A stretch of 64,000 nucleotides of DNA from Fibrobacteria bacterium (lineage in GTDB: Bacteria; Fibrobacterota; Fibrobacteria; UBA5070). The position numbers and the translations under genes were made by a program. Numbering within the stretch: position 1 is the stretch's first letter; the number at the start of each line of letters is the position of its first letter. This document shows, piece after piece, positions 8,480 to 16,794 of this stretch. The stretch spans positions 1-64,000 of the forward strand of contig JACKCV010000005.1 of NCBI GenBank assembly GCA_020633825.1, written 5' to 3'. Below the pieces are notes generated by a model, which was given only the letters and a program-made list of their open reading frames with translations, was not told where the DNA came from and made no database searches.

Positions 8480-8597
8480 GGCTCGTCCGGGAATCGAAGT
8501 CGGGGAGGACGAACTGCGTTCCGAGGACCGTTTCCCGCTCAGCGACCTGGATCAGTACGTGCGCCTGGACGACTGGGACGACCTGAGCCGAAGCTGA
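8463..8597 (+). CDS. Possible small acidic ORF
   Basis: A GTG-started frame of 44 codons overlaps the end of the isochorismatase gene. Its second half, beginning VGEDELRSEDRFPLSDLDQY and then RLDDWDDLSRS, is strongly acidic and looks coding. There is no clear ribosome site and no family is recognised. It could be a small protein upstream of the HipA-like module, or the remnant of a lost gene. Confidence 0.25.
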   Translation: MGRGGEARPGIEVGEDELRSEDRFPLSDLDQYVRLDDWDDLSRS

Positions 8598-8601
8598 CGG
8601 A

Positions 8602-8635
8602 CGCCCTTGTCCGCGATGCGCGGCCCGTCGGTCCC
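8602..8635. repeat. Hairpin direct repeat, copy 1 (left of HipA-like module)
   Basis: A 34-bp segment whose core reads GTCCGCGAT, G, CGCGG, C, CCGTCGG. It matches the segment at 10456-10489 at about 27 of 34 positions, with only 2 mismatches across the 23-bp core. CCGCG and CGCGG arms can form a small stem. The two copies sit just outside the two-gene HipA-like module. Confidence 0.55.
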
Positions 8636-8740
8636 AGTGCCGACTTCGGTGGGCGATGACGGATTCCGGCGGAATCGGGGAATTCCTTGCGCCATGCCTG
8701 TCCATCAAGGCCCCAGGTGTCCCGCATTTCCAGACGCCTA

Positions 8741-8770
8741 TCGCCAAGAGGCCGTCCGTGGCGGTACCTT
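8741..8770 (+). promoter_or_regulatory. Possible promoter of the HipA-like module
   Basis: TCGCCA (8741-8746), an 18-nt spacer and TACCTT (8765-8770) match the promoter form seen at 565-594. The start codon at 8838 is about 60 nt downstream of the predicted transcription start. Confidence 0.35.
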
Positions 8771-8837
8771 TGGAAGGACCCGGGGCCGAACCTCGCACCC
8801 CTTCCCTCCGCTCCACCTCCGACCGAGGATCGTTCCC

Positions 8838-9758
8838 ATGCCCGCCGAACCCGGATTCCTGCCCCGGAAGATCGTCCTGGACGAGGCGGATTGGTCGTTC
8901 CAGGAAAACACCAAAGGGAATCGACCCAAGAAATACTGCAGTCTCCGGGGTGGCAACCTGGAAGGACTGGCCGACGCCACGGGCTGGTTCTGGAAGGGTG
9001 TCGACGACAAGTATCCCCATGAATTCTGGTCCGAGATCCTCGCCTGCCGACTGGGCGCCGAAATGGGCGTTCCGGTTCCCAGGACGCATCTGGGCATCTA
9101 CGACGGACTGGCAGGAAGTCTGGCAGAATCGCTTCTGGCCCCGGGGGAAGAGCTGGTCGAGGCGGCGGATATCATGGCCGGGCTCGACGAAGCCTACGAA
9201 CGCCGGGGAAAAGGGGAGCGGCAAACGGTGGCGCTCTGCCGTCGAGCCATCGCCGCGGTGCTCGGCGACCCGGACCCTGCGGCATTCCAACGGATGCTCG
9301 TCTTCGACGCCTGGATCGGGAACCAGGATCGCCACCACGAGAACTGGGGATTCGCCAAGACCACCGAGGGACAGTGGCGATTCGCCGACATCTTCGACAA
9401 CGGGAGCAGTCTGCTCCGGGAGCTGTCGTCGGACGGAAGCCTGTCCAGGAAGGCGGGAACGCCATTTTTGCGGGAAGGCTACATCGCTCGCTCGAGCTCC
9501 GAGATCCGCTGGGAGGCGGGGCGGAAGATTCCGCATCTGGATCTGTTCCGGCGGTGCACCGCTTCGGAACCGGGATTTCGCGAAACGGCCGCCTCGGTGC
9601 TTGCAACCAGCATGGAGAAGATCGAGCGCGCCGTGCACGAGATCTCCGTCTTCGCCCGCGATTCGGGGGTCGAGCCCGGGATTTCCCCGCTGCGCGAAGG
9701 TATCTTGCTCGACGTGCTCGCGGTACGCCGTGCGAGACTTCTGGAAAGGTTGACGTGA
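8838..9758 (+). CDS. HipA-like (HipT-type) serine/threonine kinase lacking the N-terminal subdomain
   Basis: 306 residues. It corresponds to the HipA kinase core: a possible Gly/Pro loop with RPKK (29-32), a candidate ATP-site Lys in WFWKG (residue 53), the helix EILACRLGAEMGVPVP, the catalytic loop GNQDRHHENWG (Asp164) and the metal-binding DIFDNGSS (184-191). Full-length HipA has about 100 more N-terminal residues; here that part is encoded by the next gene. HipA kinases phosphorylate aminoacyl-tRNA synthetases (GltX, TrpS) and halt growth, but the target here is unknown. No HipB-type DNA-binding gene is adjacent. Its stop overlaps the next start by 4 nt. Confidence 0.8.
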   Translation: MPAEPGFLPRKIVLDEADWSFQENTKGNRPKKYCSLRGGNLEGLADATGWFWKGVDDKYPHEFWSEILACRLGAEMGVPVPRTHLGIYDGLAGSLAESLLAPGEELVEAADIMAGLDEAYERRGKGERQTVALCRRAIAAVLGDPDPAAFQRMLVFDAWIGNQDRHHENWGFAKTTEGQWRFADIFDNGSSLLRELSSDGSLSRKAGTPFLREGYIARSSSEIRWEAGRKIPHLDLFRRCTASEPGFRETAASVLATSMEKIERAVHEISVFARDSGVEPGISPLREGILLDVLAVRRARLLERLT

Positions 9759-10447
9759 CCACCACGGAAATTCGCTGTCGGATGGACATCGAGGCCCTGC
9801 GCTTGGCGTGGAGGCCTGCCAGCGCCGGGGAGCGGTTGGTCGTGGGAACATCCAGCCGCGAAGGCGACACGTATTCCTTCCGATACGACGGCACGGATCT
9901 CGAGAAGGCGGTCCACCTCGGATTCCAGGGCTACCCCGGAATGCCCGTAGATCGCACGACGGTCTGGAACGGTCGTTCCATGGAGGCCTTCCGCGCCCGT
10001 CTTCCGCAACCCAAGCGTCCCGACCGCGAGCATCTTCTGGGGTTGTGGGGCGTCGCGCCCGACGAGTCCGACCCCTTCGTCCTGCTGGGCGCCACCGGTG
10101 GGCGCCTGGTCACAGACGCCTTCGAGTTTTTGCCCGTCCTGCGCAGCGTCGCCGGGACCCGCTTCCTGACTCCAGCAGCTGGATTCCGCTACTACGAAGG
10201 AAACACCACCCTCGCCGGTATCTTGGCCGGAACCGAGCTCCAACTTGTGCCCGAACCGACCAACGCTTTCGATCCTCGCGCCGTGCGCCTGGAGTTCCAG
10301 GAACAGCTTGTGGGCTACATCCGCAAGGTGGTCTCCGACAGCGTCCTTCGCGCTCGCGAAGCGGGGCTGGAAGTCGCCTGTTCCCTGGTTCGCGCCGCGA
10401 TGGGCAACGGCCCCGACGACGTGGTCGTGGAATTGCGCTTCCTCTGA
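9755..10447 (+). CDS. HipS-like / HIRAN domain protein
   Basis: 230 residues. The first ~128 follow the pattern of the HipA N-terminal subdomain, which is a separate protein (HipS, the antitoxin) in HipBST systems: SFRYDGTDLEKA, then SMEAFRARLPQPKRPDREHL, then DPFVLLGATGGR. From about 143 to 200 comes a HIRAN domain (GTELQLVPEPTNAFDPRAV, VGYIRK), a fold known to bind 3'-DNA ends in HLTF/Rad5 helicases. The GTG start overlaps the kinase stop (GTGA) and has GAAAGG upstream, so the two are translationally coupled. I infer it restrains the kinase and may sense DNA. Confidence 0.7.
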   Translation: MTTTEIRCRMDIEALRLAWRPASAGERLVVGTSSREGDTYSFRYDGTDLEKAVHLGFQGYPGMPVDRTTVWNGRSMEAFRARLPQPKRPDREHLLGLWGVAPDESDPFVLLGATGGRLVTDAFEFLPVLRSVAGTRFLTPAAGFRYYEGNTTLAGILAGTELQLVPEPTNAFDPRAVRLEFQEQLVGYIRKVVSDSVLRAREAGLEVACSLVRAAMGNGPDDVVVELRFL

Positions 10448-10455
10448 TCCTTGGG

Positions 10456-10489
10456 CGCCCCGGTCCGCGATACGCGGACCGTCGGGCCC
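10456..10489. repeat. Hairpin direct repeat, copy 2 (right of HipA-like module)
   Basis: Second copy of the repeat at 8602-8635. Here GTCCGCG and CGCGGAC form perfect 7-bp arms around ATA. A further small hairpin (CCGGCC / GGCCGG) lies just after it, around 10503-10520. It may act as a terminator for the module, as a module boundary, or as a dispersed repeat. Confidence 0.5.
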
Positions 10490-10590
10490 TATGCCTGCGG
10501 CACCCGGCCTCTTTGGCCGGAGGCCTGCGGGGTCCGCGCCCATGCGGGTGACGGTCCCTGGCGCGACTGTCCGGGAGGTAAGTTTCAGAG

Positions 10591-12459
10591 ATGCCCAATC
10601 TCCGTGAATGCCTTGTCGAAATTTGTTCGAAATGGAATACCGAAAAGCTGAATCCATTCTCGAACAACAATCTTGCAGCCTTCATTCGCGGGGATCTTCC
10701 CAGCAGTGTTCGATCTTCTATAGAGAAGTTCGGTCCGAATCTTGATGTCAAGGGATCGCCTGGCCAAGGAGTTTGGTCAGGTGTCCCATGGCTCTCAATT
10801 ATCGATCCTGCCGTCGCTCGCAATACTGAAGAGGGATTCTATGCTGTTTACCTGTTTTGTGGAGATGGATCTGGAGTCTATTTGTCTTTGAACCAAGGAG
10901 TGACAGGGCCCAAACGTCGGATTGGAGCCAAAATGGCTATGGAACAAGCCAAAATGGTGAAGTCCGTGTTCCGGGAAAGGTTGTCGTTGGAAAATTGGCA
11001 GGATGAAATAGATCTCAAGTCTCCAACCTCACTAGGGCGATCCTATGAGCGGCCAAATATTGGGGCAAGGTTCTATCCTTGCGACAACATTCCTTCTCAG
11101 ACAATTCTAGAGGCAGATCTTCGTGAAATACTCGAAATCGCAAAGAAAGCGATTCCGGTTTGGGAGGAGATTCAGCAAGAATTCAAGCGGGATGTTCACA
11201 AAAATCAACTCCCTGCATATTCTGTTTCCTTCCCAAAGCCATTTATCATTCTTGCTGGGCCATCGGGTACCGGCAAATCAAGGTGGGTGCGGGAGCAGGC
11301 ATTTCTGACTTGGGCAGGTCCGGAAAAGCAGATTCCCCCAATCAATTACCTACTCGTTCCTGTCAAGCCGAACTGGCATGATTCCTCCGAGCTTCTGGGC
11401 TACGTGACACGACTGGGATTGGGGGACGGAGAGAAAGCGCGGTTCATTGGGACGAATTTTGTTCGTTTTCTTGTCAAAGCTTGGATGAATCCAGAGAGTC
11501 CGTATTGGTTGTGTCTGGACGAGATGAACCTCGCACCGATCGAGCAGTACTTCGCTGAATTTCTCAGCGTAATCGAGACGCGGCGCATTGAGGGCGAGGC
11601 GATCGTGTCCGACCCGATAATTCCGGCAGCAACCTTCAATGAGTTGAATGATTCCGATTGGTCGCGATTTTGCCTTGAGTTGGGGATTGAAGCAAAGGAT
11701 CCACTTCGAGAGAAATTCCGAACCAAAGGAATCTCACTGCCTCAAAACCTGATCGTAGTCGGCACTGTCAACATGGACGAGACTACGCATTCCTTCAGCC
11801 GCAAGGTTCTGGACCGGGCATTCGTGTGGGAGATGCCGATTGGCGACTTGTCTAGTGGTTGGGACAAGCTCGCCTATCCTGAAACTCCTTTGGAATGGGA
11901 GCCGTTTCTCGCCACGGAAGGTTCAGGGGCAAAGGAGCAGCTCGGCGATCTTGTTATTGAATGGGATGGTCAAAAATCGATACTTGAGGCGATTGTGACT
12001 TGGCTGGAAAAGGTCAATCAAAATTTGGATGGAACGCCCTACCAAGTATCCTACCGTGTCCGAGACGAGTTGCTGCTGCTCACTCTCGCTAGGGGCGTTG
12101 CTACGGCCGAGGCATTGCAGCAAACTTTGGACGTTGGTCTCTATAGCAAGATCTTGCCACGCATCGAAGGCGATGAGGTCCGCACGAGAAGGGCGTTGAT
12201 CCGTCTGGCACTGCTTCTAGCGATGGATGCGGACCTCGCGGAAGCTGAGGGATGGCCCGAGCTTGTGGTTTGTTTGAATGAGAGCGAACTACCTCTTCAT
12301 GAACTCCGAAATGCCCAATCTGGTCCTGCATTCATGTTCGGAAGTGCATCGTGGCCAGCGGACCCCTTTGCTCCCGCGCTTCCTTGGCGGCGATCGCTGA
12401 ACAAGATCCGATCCATGCTCCTCAAGTTGGAAAGCCAGTTCACGAGCTACTGGGACTGA
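10591..12459 (+). CDS. mcrB: McrB-like AAA+ GTPase of a type IV restriction system
   Basis: 622 residues. The first ~110 match the MrcB_N (DUF3578) domain, thought to bind modified DNA. The AAA+ motor has Walker A GPSGTGKS (223-230), Walker B LCLDEMNLAP (307-316) and the segment VNMDETTHSFSRKVLDRAF, typical of McrB GTPases. McrB translocates DNA and activates a partner nuclease against methylated phage DNA. Its 5' half is clearly less GC-rich than the neighbours, a sign of transfer. GGGAGG at 10573-10578 precedes ATG 10591. The partner gene starts 4 nt after its stop. Confidence 0.88.
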   Translation: MPNLRECLVEICSKWNTEKLNPFSNNNLAAFIRGDLPSSVRSSIEKFGPNLDVKGSPGQGVWSGVPWLSIIDPAVARNTEEGFYAVYLFCGDGSGVYLSLNQGVTGPKRRIGAKMAMEQAKMVKSVFRERLSLENWQDEIDLKSPTSLGRSYERPNIGARFYPCDNIPSQTILEADLREILEIAKKAIPVWEEIQQEFKRDVHKNQLPAYSVSFPKPFIILAGPSGTGKSRWVREQAFLTWAGPEKQIPPINYLLVPVKPNWHDSSELLGYVTRLGLGDGEKARFIGTNFVRFLVKAWMNPESPYWLCLDEMNLAPIEQYFAEFLSVIETRRIEGEAIVSDPIIPAATFNELNDSDWSRFCLELGIEAKDPLREKFRTKGISLPQNLIVVGTVNMDETTHSFSRKVLDRAFVWEMPIGDLSSGWDKLAYPETPLEWEPFLATEGSGAKEQLGDLVIEWDGQKSILEAIVTWLEKVNQNLDGTPYQVSYRVRDELLLLTLARGVATAEALQQTLDVGLYSKILPRIEGDEVRTRRALIRLALLLAMDADLAEAEGWPELVVCLNESELPLHELRNAQSGPAFMFGSASWPADPFAPALPWRRSLNKIRSMLLKLESQFTSYWD

Positions 12460-12463
12460 GGCC

Positions 12464-14809
12464 GTGGCGCCCGGGAACAAGCCCATCCTGCGACTCCGAT
12501 CCTCCGAGGGTTGGAGCGTGGAGATGGACTCGTCCACTTCGGTGGGGCAGTGGTGCAAAGCGAACGAGCTTGGCGTCTTGTCCAAGGATGCGAACTGGAA
12601 GTTGTCCACGGACAAGAAGCTGGAGATCGAGCTGCTCGAAGTTCTTCATCCGGGCCAAGGAAGAGACAACGAGAGCCGGCTGGAGGTGGAGTCTCCAAAA
12701 GCCGATCCCACCGGTTGGATGTGGAGTTCGAAACCGTTGTTCTTCGACAACGGAAAGGTGCAAGTGGAGATCGCCTTGCCGAAGGGGGCGAGGAATCCTC
12801 GCGTGTTCCATCTGTCGAAATCAGTTTGCGATCGTTTCGTGGCCAAGGAGTCGCGATCCGGCGATGACGGTCCACGTCTGGTCGGACTGCTCGACTTCGG
12901 GAACGATCTGGGCGATTTCGAACTGGCCTGGGAATGGGAACAGGGCGGCGTCCGCCGCCGAGCCGCATTGCGGACCACCGTGTACAGCACCAAGCTCGAT
13001 CTGCACAGCGACTTTCGCAACATGTTCGAGGATGTCGCGAAGCAGTTCAAATCGGCGTTTAGTCTGGACCTGCTCCGGCAGACGCAATGGAATCTCCTCT
13101 CCTCCGGTTCGCCCACCACATTGCAAAGCTGGCTTGCCGTTTTCCGTAGTCTGGAAACGGATCTGCATTTCGCGTATCGACGACTGGTCGAACACCATCG
13201 CCAGCGTCTGCGCCCCGAAACGGAATGGTCCCGCGTCGAGAAGATCCGTCGCGTAGATCCCCGGCGCGAAGAAGAAATCGCCCGAGGAGTGATGGAGCAC
13301 CCCGGCAGGGTGTTCCGCGTCGAGCGACAGGTGCTGGATCCCGATCGGATCGAGAACCGGTTCGCGAAGCACGTGTTGTCGGAAATCGTCCGAGATCTGG
13401 AGCGCGTGCGCACGGCCCTGGCCGGACGGGAGCAGGTATCGGAGGTGTTCCGGGATTGGATCGAGGAACGGTGGACGGATTGGAACAGTTTGCGGAGCCA
13501 CCCGTTCTGGCGCGGCATCGGGAAGTTCCATGGCTTCCGACAGGAATCGTTGGCGTTGCAGCGAGATCCCATGTATTCGCGCATCATGCAGGGATGGCAC
13601 CTGCTGCGCAAGGGACTGTCCCTTGTGATCTCGGATCGCTTCCGAGGTGGCATCCAGTCGGTCGACGATCTCTACGAAGTTTGGTGTCTGGTCCAGCTCG
13701 ACAAGATTCTGATCGATCTCGGCTGGACATGCGAAACCACCTCGTGGAAACGCGAGCATGCGGGCTGGGACGATCTCGCGCGCAAGGCCGGAAGCCTGGC
13801 TGCACAGCTGCACTACGTTCGCGCCGATCGCGATGGCGAATCGATCGAACTGCTCTACCAGCCCAGCGCCTCGGCGACTCCTTCGTCCGACCGCGGATGG
13901 GAAGGAATCCAATCGCTGCCGGTGCCCCAGCGTCCCGACATCGTGCTTCGCCACGCCTTGGGTGACAAGATCCGCACGTGGATCTTCGACGCGAAGTATC
14001 GGGTCGAACTGTTGCCGCAGAAGAATGGCGATACGCCTGGAGATCGGCGAACCGAGGCTCCCGCAGACGCGATCAACCAGATGCACCGCTACCGCGACGC
14101 GTTGCTGTGGACGGAAGACGCCAAGGGTGCTCCCGATCGCCGGCTTCGAGAAAGCATCGGAGCGTTCGCGCTCTTTCCTGGAAAGCTCGAAGGATGGGAC
14201 CGGCACGCCCAGTCGAAATCCGTTGAGCAGGTGAACATCGGCGCGTTCCCGCTCCACCCCGGCGATGGTGACGGAGGCTTCTCGATCCTCCGGAAGTTCA
14301 TTGGACATAAAACGTCGGAGGAGTTTGCCGCTTCCGAAAGGGATTCGTCCACCCCGATCGCCAAGGGATCCATGCCGGTTCCCGACGAGGCGTTCGTGTT
14401 CTTCGGATTGACCAAGAAGAAGCAGGACGGTTTGTTCTCGGTTCGACGTCCCGCCTACCTCTACCATGTTCCGGTCGAACAAGTCCGACGCGTGGAGTTG
14501 GCAGGCCACGATCGACGCAACTGGACCCATGTGGCCCCTCGCAAATCGGGCGGCGATCGCCTGGAAATCCACGGCGTCTACAAGATCAGGAGGCCGCCTC
14601 AGGTCCTTGGCCGCGAAGAAGTGCGGAAGCGCTACGCGGAGAACGGCATCGAGTGGGAGGGATTCGGCCCCGAAACGACCGGTCGATGGACCAGATACGT
14701 CCTCTTCGAGCTCGATCCACCCACGAACGAAATCGAGCTCGGGCCGATCAGAGGCCCGCAAGGATCGTTCGGTGTCGTCTTCTGGTCGTCGGTCCCGACG
14801 GAAAGCTGA
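12464..14809 (+). CDS. DUF2357 / PD-(D/E)XK nuclease subunit (McrC-like partner)
   Basis: 781 residues. It matches the DUF2357 proteins found beside McrB-type GTPases in place of classical McrC. The N-terminal and middle parts are the DUF2357 region. A PD-(D/E)XK nuclease site is seen at RPDIVLRH (Asp492) followed by WIFDAKYR (Asp509, Lys511). The function is DNA cleavage guided by McrB. It is roughly twice the length of E. coli McrC. The start is GTG 12464, right after mcrB. Confidence 0.8.
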   Translation: MAPGNKPILRLRSSEGWSVEMDSSTSVGQWCKANELGVLSKDANWKLSTDKKLEIELLEVLHPGQGRDNESRLEVESPKADPTGWMWSSKPLFFDNGKVQVEIALPKGARNPRVFHLSKSVCDRFVAKESRSGDDGPRLVGLLDFGNDLGDFELAWEWEQGGVRRRAALRTTVYSTKLDLHSDFRNMFEDVAKQFKSAFSLDLLRQTQWNLLSSGSPTTLQSWLAVFRSLETDLHFAYRRLVEHHRQRLRPETEWSRVEKIRRVDPRREEEIARGVMEHPGRVFRVERQVLDPDRIENRFAKHVLSEIVRDLERVRTALAGREQVSEVFRDWIEERWTDWNSLRSHPFWRGIGKFHGFRQESLALQRDPMYSRIMQGWHLLRKGLSLVISDRFRGGIQSVDDLYEVWCLVQLDKILIDLGWTCETTSWKREHAGWDDLARKAGSLAAQLHYVRADRDGESIELLYQPSASATPSSDRGWEGIQSLPVPQRPDIVLRHALGDKIRTWIFDAKYRVELLPQKNGDTPGDRRTEAPADAINQMHRYRDALLWTEDAKGAPDRRLRESIGAFALFPGKLEGWDRHAQSKSVEQVNIGAFPLHPGDGDGGFSILRKFIGHKTSEEFAASERDSSTPIAKGSMPVPDEAFVFFGLTKKKQDGLFSVRRPAYLYHVPVEQVRRVELAGHDRRNWTHVAPRKSGGDRLEIHGVYKIRRPPQVLGREEVRKRYAENGIEWEGFGPETTGRWTRYVLFELDPPTNEIELGPIRGPQGSFGVVFWSSVPTES

Positions 14810-14827
14810 GAAAGGATTCCCCCGCGC

Positions 14828-15799
14828 ATGTCGAATCTGGAGCCGATCACCAAGATCAACACGATCCTGAACAGCCTTGTGCAAGGTGAGACGATCTCGA
14901 AGAAGGATTTGTCGGAGCGAACAGGCATCCACCACAGAACGATCGAACGACACATCGACTTTCTGCGCGATGCGCTTCGCGCACCCTTGGTATGCTTGCC
15001 CGGAGCTAGCGCCTATCGATACGATTTGGATGCAGGAGACCGGTTCGAATTGCCGGGGATCTGGTTCAGCAAGGACGAGCTCGCTGCGTTGTTTGCGATC
15101 AAGCAGGTTCTTGGCGACATCCCCGAAGGCGCGCTTTCGAAGGTCGCCGACAAGCTGTGGGAACGGATCGAGAAGGTCAGCGTCGAATCCGGACAACTTC
15201 CCGACTCCGACTGGACGGGCAAGGTCAAGATCCTTCCCATCGGAGGCAGGACCATCGAAGACGGGGTCTTCCGAGCTCTGGTCGAGGGGGTCCTGCTCGG
15301 GAAGCGCCTACGGATCGTGCACAAGAAGCTCGGCGCGGATTCACGGGAGCGGACCGTCTCTCCACTTCAGATCGTGCGTTTTCGGGACAACTGGTATCTG
15401 GACGCATGGTGCCATGTGGAGGACGGGTTTCGCTCCTTCGCGATGAACAGGATTTCAAAGGTCCTCGTTTTGCAAGACCCTTCCCTTCGCAAGGATTCAG
15501 CCGAATTGAGCATGCACTTTGCTTCGGCCTACGGCATCTTCAACGGCAAGGCCGACAAGATCGCAAGGATCAAGTTCTTCGGGATCGCCGCGGAGGAGGT
15601 CTCCCAGGAACGCTGGCACTCCATGGAGGAGGGACATTTCCTCGACGACGGCAGCTACCAACTCTCGATCCCCTTCCACAAGGACATCGAGCTTGTCATG
15701 GATGTTCTGCGATGGGGCGAATTGGCCGTGGTCCTCGAACCCGAAGAGCTTCGCGAGAAGGTGCGAAAGAAACTCGAAGCGGCTCTCGGTCGCTATTGA
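14828..15799 (+). CDS. HTH-WYL domain transcriptional regulator
   Basis: 323 residues. An N-terminal HTH_11-type winged helix (ISKKDLSERTGIHHRTIERH) is followed by a WYL domain (about 150-240, with LQIVRFRDNWYLDAWCH) and a WCX-like C-terminal part. WYL proteins bind nucleic acid or nucleotide ligands and often control defence genes. It starts 18 nt after the nuclease gene, probably in the same operon, and a strong terminator follows. It may repress the McrB system until infection. Confidence 0.87.
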   Translation: MSNLEPITKINTILNSLVQGETISKKDLSERTGIHHRTIERHIDFLRDALRAPLVCLPGASAYRYDLDAGDRFELPGIWFSKDELAALFAIKQVLGDIPEGALSKVADKLWERIEKVSVESGQLPDSDWTGKVKILPIGGRTIEDGVFRALVEGVLLGKRLRIVHKKLGADSRERTVSPLQIVRFRDNWYLDAWCHVEDGFRSFAMNRISKVLVLQDPSLRKDSAELSMHFASAYGIFNGKADKIARIKFFGIAAEEVSQERWHSMEEGHFLDDGSYQLSIPFHKDIELVMDVLRWGELAVVLEPEELREKVRKKLEAALGRY

Positions 15800-15803
15800 C
15801 AAA

Positions 15804-15832
15804 CGGGGTCCCGCAGCTTTTGCGGGACCCCG
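15804..15832 (+). terminator. Terminator-like hairpin after the McrB operon
   Basis: CGGGGTCCCGCA and TGCGGGACCCCG form a perfect 12-bp stem with loop GCTTT, immediately after the WYL gene. No long T-run follows (TATTGCTTCT), so termination efficiency is uncertain. The position strongly suggests the end of the defence operon. Confidence 0.75.
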
Positions 15833-15897
15833 TATTGCTTCTATGCAGGCCATCCGGTACATTCGCGAGGAGGACAAAAACGACAAAGGAGTCCATC

Positions 15898-16125
15898 ATG
15901 ACAAGGAAGACGACCCACGTGTTGCCCAATGGAAGCGATGGCTGGAAGGTTCGGCAAGGCGGAGGCGAACGAGCCTCGGCGATCCTTCCGACCAAGGCGC
16001 AAGCCATCGATCGAGCCAGAGCACTCTCCCAGAATCAGCACTCGGAGTTGGTGATCCACAATCGAAATGGCCGGATCTCGGGAAGCGACAGCCACGGCCA
16101 CGATCCGTTTCCTCCGAGGGGCTGA
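15898..16125 (+). CDS. DUF2188-like small protein
   Basis: 75 residues with the DUF2188 pattern: THVLPNGSDGWKVRQGGGERAS, then TKAQAIDRARALSQ, then HNRNGRI. The fold is a small double-stranded beta unit of unknown function, common in bacteria and on plasmids. AAAGGAG at 15885-15891 gives a good ribosome site for ATG 15898. It begins a run of four closely spaced small genes. Confidence 0.75.
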   Translation: MTRKTTHVLPNGSDGWKVRQGGGERASAILPTKAQAIDRARALSQNQHSELVIHNRNGRISGSDSHGHDPFPPRG

Positions 16126-16127
16126 TC

Positions 16128-16466
16128 ATGCCCAATCGCCCCACTCATCTTGCAGCGGGCGCCCTTGCTGGTGCCGCCGTCGCCCTGTTCCACCCTGAAC
16201 TTGCGCATTTGCCACCCGATCGGAGAATGCTCGTAGGCGCCGGCCTGGGAGGTCTCGGAGGGGTGCTTCCGGATCTCCTGGAACCTGCGGAAACGCCTTC
16301 CCATCGTGGCACCGCCCACAGCCTCGCGAGCTTGGGATTCATGTCCAGGACTGCATTCCAGGGATGCCATCCAGCCCTTGCGATCCTCCTATCCGGATTC
16401 ATCTCGCACCTGTTCCTCGATGCGAGCACACCCGCAGGTCTCCCTTTGATCACGAGAGGAGCATAG
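16128..16466 (+). CDS. Small YdjM-like (LexA-binding inner membrane hydrolase family) protein
   Basis: 112 residues starting 2 nt after the previous stop. It opens with PTHLAAGALAGAAVA and has HRGTAHSLAS and SHLFLDASTPAGLPLI. These are the histidine/aspartate motifs of the YdjM (PF04307) membrane-bound predicted metal hydrolases. It is shorter than the family norm (about 170-200). Two hydrophobic stretches suggest membrane association. Confidence 0.65.
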   Translation: MPNRPTHLAAGALAGAAVALFHPELAHLPPDRRMLVGAGLGGLGGVLPDLLEPAETPSHRGTAHSLASLGFMSRTAFQGCHPALAILLSGFISHLFLDASTPAGLPLITRGA

Positions 16467-16470
16467 AGGC

Positions 16471-16794
16471 ATGCGATCATCGATCACTGGCCTGGATGGG
16501 CTCCAGAAGAGGCTGAAACAAATGGCGGATGGCGCCCAACGGCTTAATGGCCGTCACGAAGTTTCACTTGGCGACCTCTTCCCTTCGAGCTTCATGGCTC
16601 GACATACCCGGCATGCGACAATCCAGGATCTGTTCGATGCCAGCGGATTCAAGATTGAAACGATGGAGGACTTGGAAGGAGTTCCCCACGCGCAATGGGA
16701 CGCGCACATCCGGTCCACGACGATTTTCCCTGATTGGGAAACCATGCAAAGGATCGCTGGCGCGGAGTTGGTTCGGCGAAGGATGGGATTCTGA
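16471..16794 (+). CDS. Conserved small hypothetical protein
   Basis: 107 residues. The segment SSITGLDGLQKRLKQMADGA followed by HEVSLGDLFPSSFMARHTRH resembles small proteins of unknown function that accompany mobile or defence genes. It is soluble and helix-rich. It lies 4 nt after the YdjM-like gene and overlaps the next gene (TGATG). No function can be assigned. Confidence 0.6.
   Translation: MRSSITGLDGLQKRLKQMADGAQRLNGRHEVSLGDLFPSSFMARHTRHATIQDLFDASGFKIETMEDLEGVPHAQWDAHIRSTTIFPDWETMQRIAGAELVRRRMGF

Larger units (their letters stand above)
8598..8837. other. Leader region of the HipA-like module
   Basis: 240 bases without a supported gene. It holds one copy of the hairpin repeat (8602-8635) and a promoter-like pair (8741-8770). 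Nothing else is recognised. Confidence 0.5.

Noticed and set aside
8343..9851. Long leftward open frame opposite the HipA-like genes
   Set aside because: It is a GC-driven antisense shadow with no family features; the plus-strand frames carry the kinase and HIRAN motifs.
12821..15196. Very long leftward frame opposite the DUF2357 gene
   Set aside because: It spans two unrelated plus-strand genes and has low-complexity composition; the nuclease and WYL motifs are on the plus strand.
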